Assembly: GCA_030651575.1 (NCBI GenBank)
Contig: JAUSFB010000027.1
Coordinates: forward strand, 124,001-188,000
Direction: 5' to 3'
DNA length: 64,000 nt
Origin: Phaeospirillum sp.
GTDB lineage: Bacteria; Pseudomonadota; Alphaproteobacteria; Rhodospirillales; Magnetospirillaceae
How positions within the stretch are numbered: position 1 is the stretch's first letter; each line of letters begins with the position of its first letter. The position numbers and the translations under genes were made by a program. Under the pieces are notes generated by a model. It searched no databases. It was not told the origin of the DNA and was given only the letters and a program-made list of their open reading frames with translations. Shown here piece by piece: positions 38,923 through 49,042 of this stretch.

Positions 38923-39352
38923 GACGGAATGGGGGTCGATTATTTTGGGATCGCGGATGACGTGCAACTTCCTACCCCCCGTCCTGGTCTGTCTGCGAAC
39001 AACTCCCTGGGGTGGTTCTATTTGTGACATGCCATGACGCAAATGTTAAGCCTCTCCTCCGCGCCTCTGCCCTGCCATTTCAACGCGATGAAGCTGCATT
39101 CACGCCCCACTTACAAGACAGTGCTGATAAACCTCACCTTTTGATATTTATCAAGCGATTGTCAAAATGCGTCCCCGGTGTTGACTCGCCTCGCTAAAAA
39201 TTTAATTTTGTCGCAATGATACTTTGATGGCTACGCGCCAAAGTTTATAACTATAGAACTAACAGTATAGGGCAAGAGACATAGCGGCCTTTCGAGCCAC
39301 CCTCTCCCCGGCACAACGCCCGTATTGATCCTGCATCTTCTGGAGGTCGGCC
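38923..39352. other. Intergenic region upstream of the chemoreceptor gene
   Basis: 430 bp, clearly more AT-rich than the rest of the window (for example 39185-39260). Part may encode an N-terminal extension of the HD-GYP regulator. It contains an FNR-type site at 39141-39154 but no further ORF or RNA gene that I can support. Confidence 0.5.
39141..39154. promoter_or_regulatory. FNR-type site (TTGAT-N4-ATCAA)
   Basis: TTGAT ATTT ATCAA is a perfect match to the FNR/FixK consensus. It is about 200 nt upstream of the chemoreceptor start and in the AT-rich intergenic region. It suggests oxygen control of chemotaxis; binding is inferred. Confidence 0.65.
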
Positions 39353-41047
39353 ATGGCTGGACTGAAACTCGGTATCGGCGGAAAAATTTGGTCCCTGGTC
39401 GGACTCATCGTGATCGGTCTGACCCTGCTGACGGTCCAGGGATTAACGTCTACGCGCCAGATCATGGACGAAGACCGCCGTCTGGCCATGAAGCAAGTGG
39501 TTGAATCGGCGACCAGTATCGTCGCCGGCTATCACGCCCGTTCGGCCAAGGGCGAAATCTCCGAATCCGACGCCCAGCAGATGGCCAAGGACGCCCTGCG
39601 GATGCTGCGTTACGGCAAGAACGACTACGTCTTCATCAACGGCTACCACTACAGCGCCCTGATGCATCCCCTGCGCCCCGAAATGGAGGGCAAGGACCAG
39701 TCGCAGATGAAGGACCCCAACGGCGTCTTCATCACCCGCGAGATGGTCGACAACGCGCGCAAGGACGGCGCCGCCTACATCTCCTATGTCTGGCCCCGCG
39801 CCAAGGATGCGCCCCCCAGCCCCAAACTGGCCTATGTGGTGGATTTCAAGCCGTGGAGCTGGAATATCGGCACCGGCCTTTACATCGACGATGTGGACGA
39901 GGCCTTCAACGCCAAGGTCGTCAGCACCGGCCTCAAGACGTTTCTGGTCCTGGCGCTGGCGGTCGTAATGGGCAGCCTGATCGCCCGCTCCATCACCAAG
40001 CCCCTGGGCCAGCTGGTCGACCGCATGCGCGCCCTTGCCGGTGGCGATACCGACCACGCCGTCATGGGGACCGAACGCCAGGATGAAATCGGCGAACTGG
40101 CCCGCGCCATGGAAATTTTCCGGGGCGGCTCCATCGACAACAAGCGGCTGCTGGACCAGCAGGAAGGCTTGAAGCAGGCCGCCACGGAGGAGCGCAACCG
40201 CGCCCTGCGCGAAATGGCCAGCGGGCTGGAATCCCGCGTTCGCAACGCGGTGAACGCCATGGCCCTGGTGGGCGAGCGCCTGACTGGCGCCTCGGTCGCC
40301 ATGAGCCACACCGCCGAGCAAACCTCCGAACAGACCAACGCCGTCGTGGCAGCCACCGAACAGACCTCCTCCAACGTCCAGACCGTCGCCTCGGCGGCGG
40401 AGGAACTCAGCGCGTCGGGCAACGAGATCAGCCGTCAGGTCTGCCTGTCGGCCAGCATCGCCCGCGCCGCCGCCGAGGAAGCCAACCAGACCAATATCCT
40501 GGTTGCATCCCTGGCCGCCGCCGCTGGCCGGATCGGCGAAGTGGTGCGCCTGATCGACGATATCGCTTCACAGACCAATCTGCTGGCGCTCAACGCCACT
40601 ATCGAGGCGGCGCGGGCCGGAGAAGCCGGCAAGGGCTTCGCCGTGGTCGCCAACGAGGTCAAAACCCTGGCCAACCAGACCGCCAAGGCCACGCAGGAGA
40701 TCACCACCCAGATCGGCGAGGTCCAGAACGAGACCGACCGGGCGGTCGCCGCCATCCGCCATATCGGCGAGACCATCAACCGGGTCGATGAAGCGACCTC
40801 GTCCATCGCCGGCGCGGTCGAGGAGCAGAACGCCGCCATCTGCGAAATCACCCGCAGCGTCCAGGAGGCGGCGCGGGGCACCCGCGAAGTGTCGGACCAC
40901 ATCGCGCGGGTGTCCGACGGCACCCGCACCAGCCGGGACGCCGCCGAGGAGGTGGCGGGCTCGACCCGCGAGATGATCGGCCATAACGGCGAACTGTCGC
41001 GCGAGATTGCCGGCTTCTTGAACGAAGTCCGCACCCAGGCGACGTAA
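39353..41047 (+). CDS. Methyl-accepting chemotaxis protein with sCache_2 sensor
   Basis: 564 aa with GGAGG before the ATG. A membrane helix (about 12-32), a periplasmic single Cache domain (about 35-190; motifs LRYGKNDYVFINGYHYSALMHPLRPEMEGKD and FKPWSWNIGTGLYIDDVD), a second helix (about 195-215), HAMP (about 215-265), and the cytoplasmic signalling domain with DDIASQTNLLALNATIEAARAGEAGKGFAVVANEVK, the CheA/CheW-binding hairpin. sCache_2 receptors often sense small carboxylates. An FNR-type site upstream suggests oxygen-dependent expression. Confidence 0.95.
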   Translation: MAGLKLGIGGKIWSLVGLIVIGLTLLTVQGLTSTRQIMDEDRRLAMKQVVESATSIVAGYHARSAKGEISESDAQQMAKDALRMLRYGKNDYVFINGYHYSALMHPLRPEMEGKDQSQMKDPNGVFITREMVDNARKDGAAYISYVWPRAKDAPPSPKLAYVVDFKPWSWNIGTGLYIDDVDEAFNAKVVSTGLKTFLVLALAVVMGSLIARSITKPLGQLVDRMRALAGGDTDHAVMGTERQDEIGELARAMEIFRGGSIDNKRLLDQQEGLKQAATEERNRALREMASGLESRVRNAVNAMALVGERLTGASVAMSHTAEQTSEQTNAVVAATEQTSSNVQTVASAAEELSASGNEISRQVCLSASIARAAAEEANQTNILVASLAAAAGRIGEVVRLIDDIASQTNLLALNATIEAARAGEAGKGFAVVANEVKTLANQTAKATQEITTQIGEVQNETDRAVAAIRHIGETINRVDEATSSIAGAVEEQNAAICEITRSVQEAARGTREVSDHIARVSDGTRTSRDAAEEVAGSTREMIGHNGELSREIAGFLNEVRTQAT

Positions 41048-41050
41048 TCC

Positions 41051-41090
41051 ACAAAAACAGGGCGGTTCCCGTAGGAGCCGCCCTGTTTCT
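41051..41090. terminator. Bidirectional terminator between convergent genes
   Basis: AAACAGGGCGG and CCGCCCTGTTT form an 11-bp stem around a 12-nt loop, flanked by A and T runs on both sides. It serves the chemoreceptor and the aminotransferase. Confidence 0.88.
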
Positions 41091-41110
41091 TCGTTCTTCG
41101 GCTGCCCGGC

Positions 41111-42346
<1,236 letters not shown>

Positions 42347-42402
42347 TCACCCTACGCGCGGCCGCGCATCTCCGCAAGACGCGCCGCGCGCGGCCGCGTA
42401 AA

Positions 42403-42963
42403 TTACATGCGCTTGGATAAGGTAAAGATGCCGCGCATGTCGCCGGGCTTGTAGCCGGTGGCGGTATCGGCGGGATAGAGCTGCTTCAGCGCGGCCTGGG
42501 TCTCGGGCTTCAGGGCAGAGCCGTGGCAATTCAGGCACAGTTCGGCGGTTGGAATGGCCTTGGCGAAGCGGAACAGCCTGGCGCCGCCCTCCTCGACCAT
42601 TTCGGCCCGCACCAGATCGGCGACCGGCTCGCCGGCCGCCATGCGGCGTTCGAAATCGCGCATGACGCCGTCCTCCCACCCGGTGGGGGCGGAGGAGGGA
42701 TTGCGCGGCTTCAGGCTGGTCCGGGCGACCAGCCAACCGGTCTTGGCCGATAACTCGGCGGCAATGGCCGGCGACCGTTGATTGCAGACCGTGATGGCGG
42801 CGACCGGCCCCCCGTTTTCCATGGCCGCCTTCAACTCGCCCTGCAAGCGCCCACCGTAATCCTTGACGATAGCGGCGGCCTCGGCCTTTTCCTCGGCGGC
42901 GAAGGCCGGACGAATCGGCAGGACGGCAAGGCTAAGGGCCAGAATAGCGGCGGAACGGAGCAT
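42403..42963 (-). CDS. DUF3365 (Tll0287-like) haem-binding periplasmic protein
   Basis: 186 aa. Signal peptide of about 22 residues (LSLAVLPIRPAFA). The domain has ITVCNQRSPAIAAELS, TSLKPRNPSSAPTGWED, and the c-type haem motif CLNCH near residue 153. Family members are sensor or electron-transfer haem proteins, often the sensory part of kinases; here the domain is free-standing. The preceding 89 bp contains two NotI-like GCGGCCGC palindromes. Confidence 0.85.
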   Translation of the reverse strand: MLRSAAILALSLAVLPIRPAFAAEEKAEAAAIVKDYGGRLQGELKAAMENGGPVAAITVCNQRSPAIAAELSAKTGWLVARTSLKPRNPSSAPTGWEDGVMRDFERRMAAGEPVADLVRAEMVEEGGARLFRFAKAIPTAELCLNCHGSALKPETQAALKQLYPADTATGYKPGDMRGIFTLSKRM

Positions 42964-43113
42964 GAAGCGGCCTCCAATATGTTAGAGTAATCTAATTTAG
43001 CATATACCCCATACCAGCCGCCATGAAACTTTGTTTCCAAGCTCCGATTGCCTTCGGGTGCGGGAAGTGGAATCATGCGCCCCCGTTCCCTAGGCAGTGG
43101 AAAGCTCGACCCC

Positions 43114-44271
43114 ATGAGGACCGCCGCATTCGTCGCCGCGCTGCTCGCATTCGGCATGCCGCTGGCAAGCCTGGCCGAGACCGCCAAACCCGCCAAGGCC
43201 AAACCACCGGCCAAGGTCGCCAAACCCACGGCCGAGAGCCGTCTTGCCACCCTGATCGCGGCTGCGTCCCGGGGCGAGGGAGATGCGCAATTCCAACTGG
43301 CCCGCGCCTATCGCGACGGAACCGACACCAAGGTCGATACCCGCGCGGCGCTGGCCTGGTTCGAATTGGCGGCGGTCAACGGCCATGTCCAGGCGGCCAT
43401 CGAAGCCGCGAAGGCCCACCAGAACGGCCATGGCGTCAAGGCCGATCCCGGCGCGGCCGGCCAGTGGTGGTATCATGCCGCCGTGCTGGGCGACACCGCC
43501 GCCCGCGACCTGTGGCTCAGCCAATTGCTGTCGGGCAAGATTACCTCCCTCGGCGGCGATCGCGGCCTGGAGTGGATCACTGAAAAAGCCCAGGGCGGCA
43601 ATCTCAAGGCCATCATGATCCTGGCGGAAGCCCTGGAGAACGGCACCGGAATCGCCCCGAGCATGGCGGCCGCCGAATCCTGGTATCGTCTGGCCATCCA
43701 GTTGCACGGAGACACCGAGGCGGAGTTCCGTCTTGGCCGCATGGAACTCTCCCGCCCCGCCGCCTGGCGAGTGCCGTCCGACGAGGAATGGGTCCGCAAG
43801 GAAGCCGACCGCAAGGGCCTGCCCTACGGCGCGGTGTGGTTCACCGCCAAACCGGCGACCAATGACGACAAGGTCTTTTACCAATTGCGGCCCGGCATCG
43901 TGGAAGGCGGCCGCCGCCTCGATATCGCCGCCCGGCGCGGCCATGCCGAGGCTCAATACACCCTGGGCATGGCGCTGACCGGCGGCATCGAACTCCCGCT
44001 CGACATGGTCGCCGGCATCATCTGGCTGGAGGCCGCCGCCGCCCAGGGCCACCCCGAAGCCATGATGGCCCTGGCCGGATATGCCGCCAAGGGACAGGGA
44101 TTCTTCGCCAAGGACCCCGTGCGGGCCTATGTCATGTACGACCTTGCCGCCACCTCTGGCGAAGAGGGGGCCTCGGCCGCCCGCGAGGCGGTGGCCAAGT
44201 CCCTGACCCAAAGGCAGATCAACCGCGCCAAGCTGCTTATCCAGGAATTCCGCGACTCGCAGGGGCTATAG
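43114..44271 (+). CDS. Sel1-repeat periplasmic protein
   Basis: 385 aa from the ATG at 43114, which starts a signal peptide (MRTAAFVAALLAFGMPLASLAE); in-frame starts upstream give no signal. A Lys/Ala/Pro linker (AKPAKAKPPAKVAKPTAES) leads to Sel1/TPR-like repeats, such as GDAQFQLARAYRDG, GHVQAAIEAAKAHQNG, GNLKAIMILAEALENG, GHAEAQYTLGMALTGG and GHPEAMMALAGYAAKG. Sel1 proteins are protein-interaction scaffolds. It ends 5 nt inside the convergent Hpt gene region (44266-44271 overlap). Confidence 0.85.
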   Translation: MRTAAFVAALLAFGMPLASLAETAKPAKAKPPAKVAKPTAESRLATLIAAASRGEGDAQFQLARAYRDGTDTKVDTRAALAWFELAAVNGHVQAAIEAAKAHQNGHGVKADPGAAGQWWYHAAVLGDTAARDLWLSQLLSGKITSLGGDRGLEWITEKAQGGNLKAIMILAEALENGTGIAPSMAAAESWYRLAIQLHGDTEAEFRLGRMELSRPAAWRVPSDEEWVRKEADRKGLPYGAVWFTAKPATNDDKVFYQLRPGIVEGGRRLDIAARRGHAEAQYTLGMALTGGIELPLDMVAGIIWLEAAAAQGHPEAMMALAGYAAKGQGFFAKDPVRAYVMYDLAATSGEEGASAAREAVAKSLTQRQINRAKLLIQEFRDSQGL

Positions 44272-44682
44272 CCGGTCCGACAGCAGGCGGCGTCCCTCGT
44301 CGCCGCCGTCGCCGGATAGGCGCTCGCGGAGAACCCGCCCCATGGCGGCCACCAGGACCGCGACCTGCTCCAGATCCTCGGCCCCGGGCCGCGGGCAGGC
44401 TTCCAGAACGCGGCACAGCCGGTTGCCGAACTCGCTGATCAGGGGATAGTCGAAGGTGGCCCCCTGCCCCTTCATATCATGCGCGATTCCGAATGCCCGC
44501 CCCAGGAGTTCGGTCCTGTCCTCCGGCCGGGCCAGCAGCTGCGTCAGGCAGTCCTCCAGCCGCGCCAGATCCGCGTCGGCCCAACTGAGATAACGTTGGG
44601 ACAGGCCGGCCAGCGCGGCTTCGGCCCGCGCCAACCCGACGGGGTCGATGCCGATGTCAGGGACGTCGTTCTTGGAAGACAT
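44266..44682 (-). CDS. Histidine phosphotransfer (Hpt) protein
   Basis: 138 aa. The phosphoacceptor is His68 in AFGIAHDMKGQGATF. The rest is helical, with ARPEDRTELLG before it and EFGNRLCRVLEACP after. Free-standing Hpt proteins pass phosphate between receivers in a phosphorelay. It lies 5 nt after the receiver gene, forming a two-gene operon without a kinase; a hybrid kinase elsewhere is needed. Confidence 0.85.
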   Translation of the reverse strand: MSSKNDVPDIGIDPVGLARAEAALAGLSQRYLSWADADLARLEDCLTQLLARPEDRTELLGRAFGIAHDMKGQGATFDYPLISEFGNRLCRVLEACPRPGAEDLEQVAVLVAAMGRVLRERLSGDGGDEGRRLLSDRL

Positions 44683-44687
44683 TCCAT

Positions 44688-45113
44688 CTATTCCGCGGCA
44701 TTCGCGGCGGCCCGCTCGCTCCGGCGGCGATCGATCTCGATCAGCGTGGCGGCCCGGTCGATCACTTCCATGGCGGAAATCGGCTTGGCGATCACCTCGT
44801 CGATCCCCACATCCAGCGCCTGTTCAAGGACGGCGTGGTGCATGGTCCGACTGAGCGCCAGCACGGGAACATCACAGCGGCCGATTTCGCCGCGCCGCAG
44901 GTGATGCACGAATAAAACACCATCGGTGTGATCGCCCGACCAGTCCATCACCACCAGATGAGGCTCGTGCGCCACCATCATGGGACGCGCGGCGCAGGGG
45001 GAGCGGGCCTCGACAACAGTCGCCCCCGGCAAAGCCCCCAACACGGTCCCAAGCAACCGCCTCATATGGGCGTTGCCATCAATAATGATGATGCAGACGT
45101 TCCCGACTGCCAT
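44688..45113 (-). CDS. Response regulator (single receiver, degenerate acidic pocket)
   Basis: 141 aa. Phospho-acceptor Asp57 in VVMDWSGDHTDG, Ser88 in LALSRT and Lys110 in IAKPIS are present. The acidic pair near the N-terminus is reduced to a single Asp12 followed by Gly (IIIDGNAHMRR), so metal binding may be weaker. The C-terminal 20 residues are a charged helix (RRRSERAAANAAE). The paired Hpt protein implies a phosphorelay; no output domain is attached. Confidence 0.85.
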   Translation of the reverse strand: MAVGNVCIIIIDGNAHMRRLLGTVLGALPGATVVEARSPCAARPMMVAHEPHLVVMDWSGDHTDGVLFVHHLRRGEIGRCDVPVLALSRTMHHAVLEQALDVGIDEVIAKPISAMEVIDRAATLIEIDRRRSERAAANAAE

Positions 45114-45275
45114 CCTCGTCCCTCCAGACTCCCGAAGCAGCTGTGACGCTACCCCCGGCCAACCGTCCCTGTTTAGCTTTTTTACTTTAGAAATGGCTCG
45201 TTAGCGGCCATCCGGTAAACACCTTATCACCCCCGGCGGCATCCTGCAAAGCCCTCCAAGGTATTAGGGGGAACA

Positions 45276-47156
45276 TCACAGCTTACCCAGTTGAAGCCCG
45301 GTCCGATGCCCCTCGGCGGAGGGAAGGGCCGGCGGGTTGGCCACCTGCTTCATCAACTTCTCGACCTCGATCAGGGCATGCGCGGCGGCGTCGACGATGG
45401 GCGGGAAGCCATCGGGCTCCGCCAGCCGCACCAGCAACGATTTGACATGGGCCAGATGAATCAGGGATTGCTCCCGCGACCCCTTGTCGAGTTCCCCGGC
45501 CATGCGGCGGGCATGTCCGGGAATTCGCCGCAGCAACCCGATCCGCCGGCCGGACAGAACCTTGAAGTTCATGACCGAAGCCAGCAGCTCGGTGTTATAG
45601 CCAGGGTGGAGCGCCTCGAACAGATACTCGATCAGTTCGATTTCGCCGAACTCCAGGCTGAGGAAGGTGAACTGGGCACGCTGCCAGGCAAAGATGAAAT
45701 CGCCGATCGCCGCCAACCGCTGCGCCAGCGCCGCCTGGAATATCTGGGGGTCGAGCATGCGCCAAGCCTTGGACGCAGCCATGGGCAGCTTGCCCGGCAG
45801 CCCGAAATTGCGCGACAGGTTGATCGCCACCGCCAGCAAGGCCCGGCTGGAAACATTGACGCTCCCCCGGGGCCAGCAGTCATGAAGCAGGTCCTGGGCG
45901 GTGAAGTCATCCGACGGCGTCCGCAACAGCTTCGCCAGCGAATCCAGCTGGTCGGGCAATTCCAGCGTTCCGATTCCATCGGGCGTCGCCGCCGCGATCA
46001 AAGCCACCATCCCGTCGGCGGTCATGTCGTCCCCCGGCGGCTCGGAAGCAGGGGGGGGCGGAGGAGAGGCTTCGACGATGGAAGCGACGTCAAGCACCAA
46101 GACGTCGTCATCGTCGTCATCACCCTCGGCGGCATCCACCTCCCCGGAAGGCTTGATCGGGGCTGGATCAGACTCGGGGGGCGCGGATGCCACGGGAGGC
46201 GCGGGTGCCACGGGAGCGGCGCCAGCGGCCTGCCAGTTCAACGCATCGAACACCTGCTGCAAAAGGACGTCGACCGGAGGCTGGGGCTGGGGCTCCCCCG
46301 CAACCATAAAGCTGTCATCGAGCAGCATCACCCCCTCATCTTCGTCTTGCGAGGCCGTGGGCGGCGGTGCGGCCAGAGGGAGAGGATCAATCCGGATAGG
46401 GCCGCCGGCCGGGGGCTCGCTCCGATGGCGACTGAACAGGCGCTCTAGCAGACCCGGCTGACGGTCTCCCCCGAATGGGGCCGATGTCAGCGAAATGGGA
46501 ATGGCATCCATGACAACCGGCCCGGCTGCCGGCTCCTCGACGGGGGCGGCAACGTCTTCGACCTCCTGATCCAGCAGCAGGACGTCGTCGTCATCCGGCT
46601 CGGCCGCCGGCTCCTCGACGGGGGCGGCAACGTCTTCGACCTCCTGATCCAGCAGCAGGACGTCGTCGTCATCCGGCTCGGCCGCCGACTCCTCGACGGG
46701 GGCGGCAACGTCTTCGACCTCCTGATCCAGCAGCAAGACGTCGTCGTCATCCGGCTCGGCCGCCGACTCCTCGACGGGGGCGGCAACGTCTTCGACCTCC
46801 TGATCCAGCAGCAAGACGTCGTCGTCATCCGGCTCGGCCGCCGGCTCCTCGACGGGGGCGGCAACGTCTTCGAAAACTGTCGGGGCCGAATCGGCCGGAA
46901 CCTTTTCCTCCAGCGAAGAAAGCGGCTCCACCACCATGGCGGCGCGGCGCGTCCGCCGCCCGAGAATCCGGTGCATCAGGCTCCGGCGCGGCGCTGCGTC
47001 GATCAGCAAAGGAGGCGGCGGCGAGGGAGGAGGCGGCTCGGGAATATCCGGCAATTCGGCCAAGGTTCGCGCGAGCAACTCCGCGAACGCTTCTGGCGGG
47101 GGGGCCAGAAGGTCCGTCGCCGAACTCCGTGCTCTCCGGTCAGGTTGGTCGTGCAT
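45276..47156 (-). CDS. Large acidic tandem-repeat protein, unrecognised
   Basis: 626 aa. N-terminal part (1-95) is Pro-rich with a basic patch (RRSLMHRILGRRTRRAA). Residues ~97-208 hold near-identical 26-residue repeats (78 bp) rich in Glu/Asp: each has DVAAPVEE then AEPDDDDVLLLDQEV; there are four full copies of the DDDD unit. Related motifs recur later (DEGVMLLDDS, DDDDVLVLD). Residues ~380-610 form a helical domain (e.g. LLRTPSDDFTAQDLLHDCW, SVMNFKVLSGRRIGLLRRI). No signal peptide. Not assigned to any family; short acidic-hydrophobic repeats suggest a binding scaffold. Confidence 0.75.
   Translation of the reverse strand: MHDQPDRRARSSATDLLAPPPEAFAELLARTLAELPDIPEPPPPSPPPPLLIDAAPRRSLMHRILGRRTRRAAMVVEPLSSLEEKVPADSAPTVFEDVAAPVEEPAAEPDDDDVLLLDQEVEDVAAPVEESAAEPDDDDVLLLDQEVEDVAAPVEESAAEPDDDDVLLLDQEVEDVAAPVEEPAAEPDDDDVLLLDQEVEDVAAPVEEPAAGPVVMDAIPISLTSAPFGGDRQPGLLERLFSRHRSEPPAGGPIRIDPLPLAAPPPTASQDEDEGVMLLDDSFMVAGEPQPQPPVDVLLQQVFDALNWQAAGAAPVAPAPPVASAPPESDPAPIKPSGEVDAAEGDDDDDDVLVLDVASIVEASPPPPPASEPPGDDMTADGMVALIAAATPDGIGTLELPDQLDSLAKLLRTPSDDFTAQDLLHDCWPRGSVNVSSRALLAVAINLSRNFGLPGKLPMAASKAWRMLDPQIFQAALAQRLAAIGDFIFAWQRAQFTFLSLEFGEIELIEYLFEALHPGYNTELLASVMNFKVLSGRRIGLLRRIPGHARRMAGELDKGSREQSLIHLAHVKSLLVRLAEPDGFPPIVDAAAHALIEVEKLMKQVANPPALPSAEGHRTGLQLGKL
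46533..46866. repeat. 78-bp tandem repeat inside the acidic protein gene
   Basis: The sequence CTCCTCGACGGGGGCGGCAA recurs at 46533, 46611, 46689, 46767 and 46845, exactly 78 bp apart. Copies differ at one or two positions (CCGGCT versus CCGACT; CAGCAGG versus CAGCAAG), so the array may expand or contract by slippage without a frameshift. Confidence 0.92.
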
Positions 47157-47197
47157 GACCCAAGCCTATGCCACCCCTGGCGCTGTTTGCGCTGCGG

Positions 47198-48022
47198 TCA
47201 TTGTGTCGCATCCAAGGCTCGGGCCAAAGCGCAGAATCCTTCCACCGGAATTTCCTCGGCCCGCGCGGTGCCTTCGATTCCGGTTACGGCCAGCAGCTCT
47301 TCGGCCTTTCCCAGCTGCTTCAGGCTGGAACGCAGCATTTTGCGGCGCTGGCCAAAGGCGGCTGCGGTGACCCGCTCCAGCGTCTCGAAACGGGCAGGGG
47401 CCAGCGGCTGGGCGCGCGGCACCAACTCGACAATGGTCGACGTGACCGAAGGCGGGGGCGTGAAGGCGCGGCGGTCCACGTTGAACAGCGGCTTGACCTC
47501 GCACAGCCATTGGGTGATCACCGACAGCCGTCCATAGTCGGGCGAACGCGGCGCGGCCGCCAGCCGGTCCACGACTTCCTTCTGGAACATCAGAATCATG
47601 CGATCGAACGACCGCGCCTGCCGCAGCCAGGCCAGCAGCAGGACGGTGGAGATGTTATAGGGCAGATTGGCGACGATCTTGCGCGGCGCCTCGCCCAGGG
47701 AAGCCACGTCCACGGCCAGGGCGTCGGCGGCGATGATCTCCAGCCGGCCAGGATAGGCGGCGGCGATTTCGTGCTGGATCACGATGGCGCGGTCATCGCG
47801 CTCGATGGCGATCACCTGGCGGGCACCGGCCTCCAGCAAGGCCCTGGTCAAGCCGCCGGGGCCGGGGCCGATCTCGATCACCGATCCCACCGACAGGTCG
47901 CCGGCGGCCCGCGCGATCCGCCCGGTCAGGTTGAGGTCGAGCAGGAAATGCTGGCCCAACGACTTGCGGGCGTCGAGGCCGTGACGGGCGATCACCTCGC
48001 GGAGCGGCGGGAGGTCACCCAT
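47198..48022 (-). CDS. rsmA: 16S rRNA dimethyladenosine transferase RsmA/KsgA
   Basis: 274 aa. [14 protein letters not shown] near the start, SAM motif [20 protein letters not shown], and the catalytic motif NLPYNIST that orients the adenine. It dimethylates two adjacent adenosines in 16S rRNA helix 45 during 30S maturation. Overlaps pdxA by 8 nt; part of the lptF-lptD-surA-pdxA-rsmA gene block. Confidence 0.96.
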   Translation of the reverse strand: MGDLPPLREVIARHGLDARKSLGQHFLLDLNLTGRIARAAGDLSVGSVIEIGPGPGGLTRALLEAGARQVIAIERDDRAIVIQHEIAAAYPGRLEIIAADALAVDVASLGEAPRKIVANLPYNISTVLLLAWLRQARSFDRMILMFQKEVVDRLAAAPRSPDYGRLSVITQWLCEVKPLFNVDRRAFTPPPSVTSTIVELVPRAQPLAPARFETLERVTAAAFGQRRKMLRSSLKQLGKAEELLAVTGIEGTARAEEIPVEGFCALARALDATQ

Positions 48023-49037
48023 GGGCGATCCGCGCCCGGTTAGCGGCTATTTGTTCAGCCATGACCATGGCAGCCATCAGACTCTCGGGGCTGGCCCGGC
48101 CGGTACCGGCAAGATCAAAGGCGGTGCCATGATCCGGCGAGGTCCGCACGAACGGCAAACCCAGCGTGATATTGACCCCCCGATCGAAGTCGATGGTCTT
48201 GAGCGGGATCAGCGCCTGATCGTGATACATGCACAACACCGCGTCATAGGTCTGCCGGGCCTTGGCGTGGAACAGAGTGTCGGCCGGCAGCGGCCCCACC
48301 GCGTCGATGCCGGCGCGGCGCAGTTCGGCGACCGCCGGAGCGACGATCTCCATATCCTCGCGCCCCATGGCGCCCCCCTCGCCGGCATGGGGATTCAACG
48401 CCGCCACGGCCAGACGGGGCCGGGCGATGGCGAAGTCCTCGATCAGGGCGCTGGCGGTCACGGTTCCGACCGCGACGATCTCGGCCTGGCGCAGGCTGGC
48501 CACGGCTTCGGCCAGGGCGACATGAATGGTGACCGGCACCACCCGCAAGCCGGGGCAGGCCAGCATCATGACCTCGCGCCGCCCCTGGGACGCGGCAAGA
48601 CTGGCAAGAAACTCGGTGTGTCCGGGAAAGTCGAAACCGCCGTCATGCATGACCTGCTTGTGGATGGGATTGGTCACCACGGCGGCGGCTTCACCGGCTT
48701 GGACCAGCGCCACCGCCCGCTCGATGGAAGACCGCACCGAGGCGGCGTTGGCGGGATCCGGACGTCCCGGCTCGACCGCCAGGGCGAGGGGGTGGGGCAA
48801 GACCGGCAGGGCCTGGGAAAAGACCTCGACCGCCTCGGCGGCCGAGGCGATCTCTTGCACCGGAACGGCCAGCCCCAGACGTTCGGCCAAGCGCCGCAAC
48901 CGGTTCGGGTCGTCGATGACCAGAAAGGGCGGCACGCCCCCACCCCGAAGCGTCCAGGCCAGCAGGGCAATGTCGCCGCCGATGCCGGCGGGCTCCCCCA
49001 TGGTCAGGGCAAGCGGCGGCCGGTAAAGCTTCGCCAC
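48015..49037 (-). CDS. pdxA: 4-hydroxythreonine-4-phosphate dehydrogenase PdxA
   Basis: 340 aa. [14 protein letters not shown] at the start, [26 protein letters not shown] and [39 protein letters not shown] (metal and substrate ligands). It is an NAD-dependent step of vitamin B6 synthesis. It lies 5 nt after surA; this order is widespread in Proteobacteria. Confidence 0.96.
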   Translation of the reverse strand: MAKLYRPPLALTMGEPAGIGGDIALLAWTLRGGGVPPFLVIDDPNRLRRLAERLGLAVPVQEIASAAEAVEVFSQALPVLPHPLALAVEPGRPDPANAASVRSSIERAVALVQAGEAAAVVTNPIHKQVMHDGGFDFPGHTEFLASLAASQGRREVMMLACPGLRVVPVTIHVALAEAVASLRQAEIVAVGTVTASALIEDFAIARPRLAVAALNPHAGEGGAMGREDMEIVAPAVAELRRAGIDAVGPLPADTLFHAKARQTYDAVLCMYHDQALIPLKTIDFDRGVNITLGLPFVRTSPDHGTAFDLAGTGRASPESLMAAMVMAEQIAANRARIAHG

Positions 49038-49042
49038 CGGCG

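Noticed and set aside
42351-42399. Two GC-rich palindromes (GCGGCCGC) as a terminator
   Set aside because: Each palindrome is self-complementary and no T run follows; structure and role are unclear.
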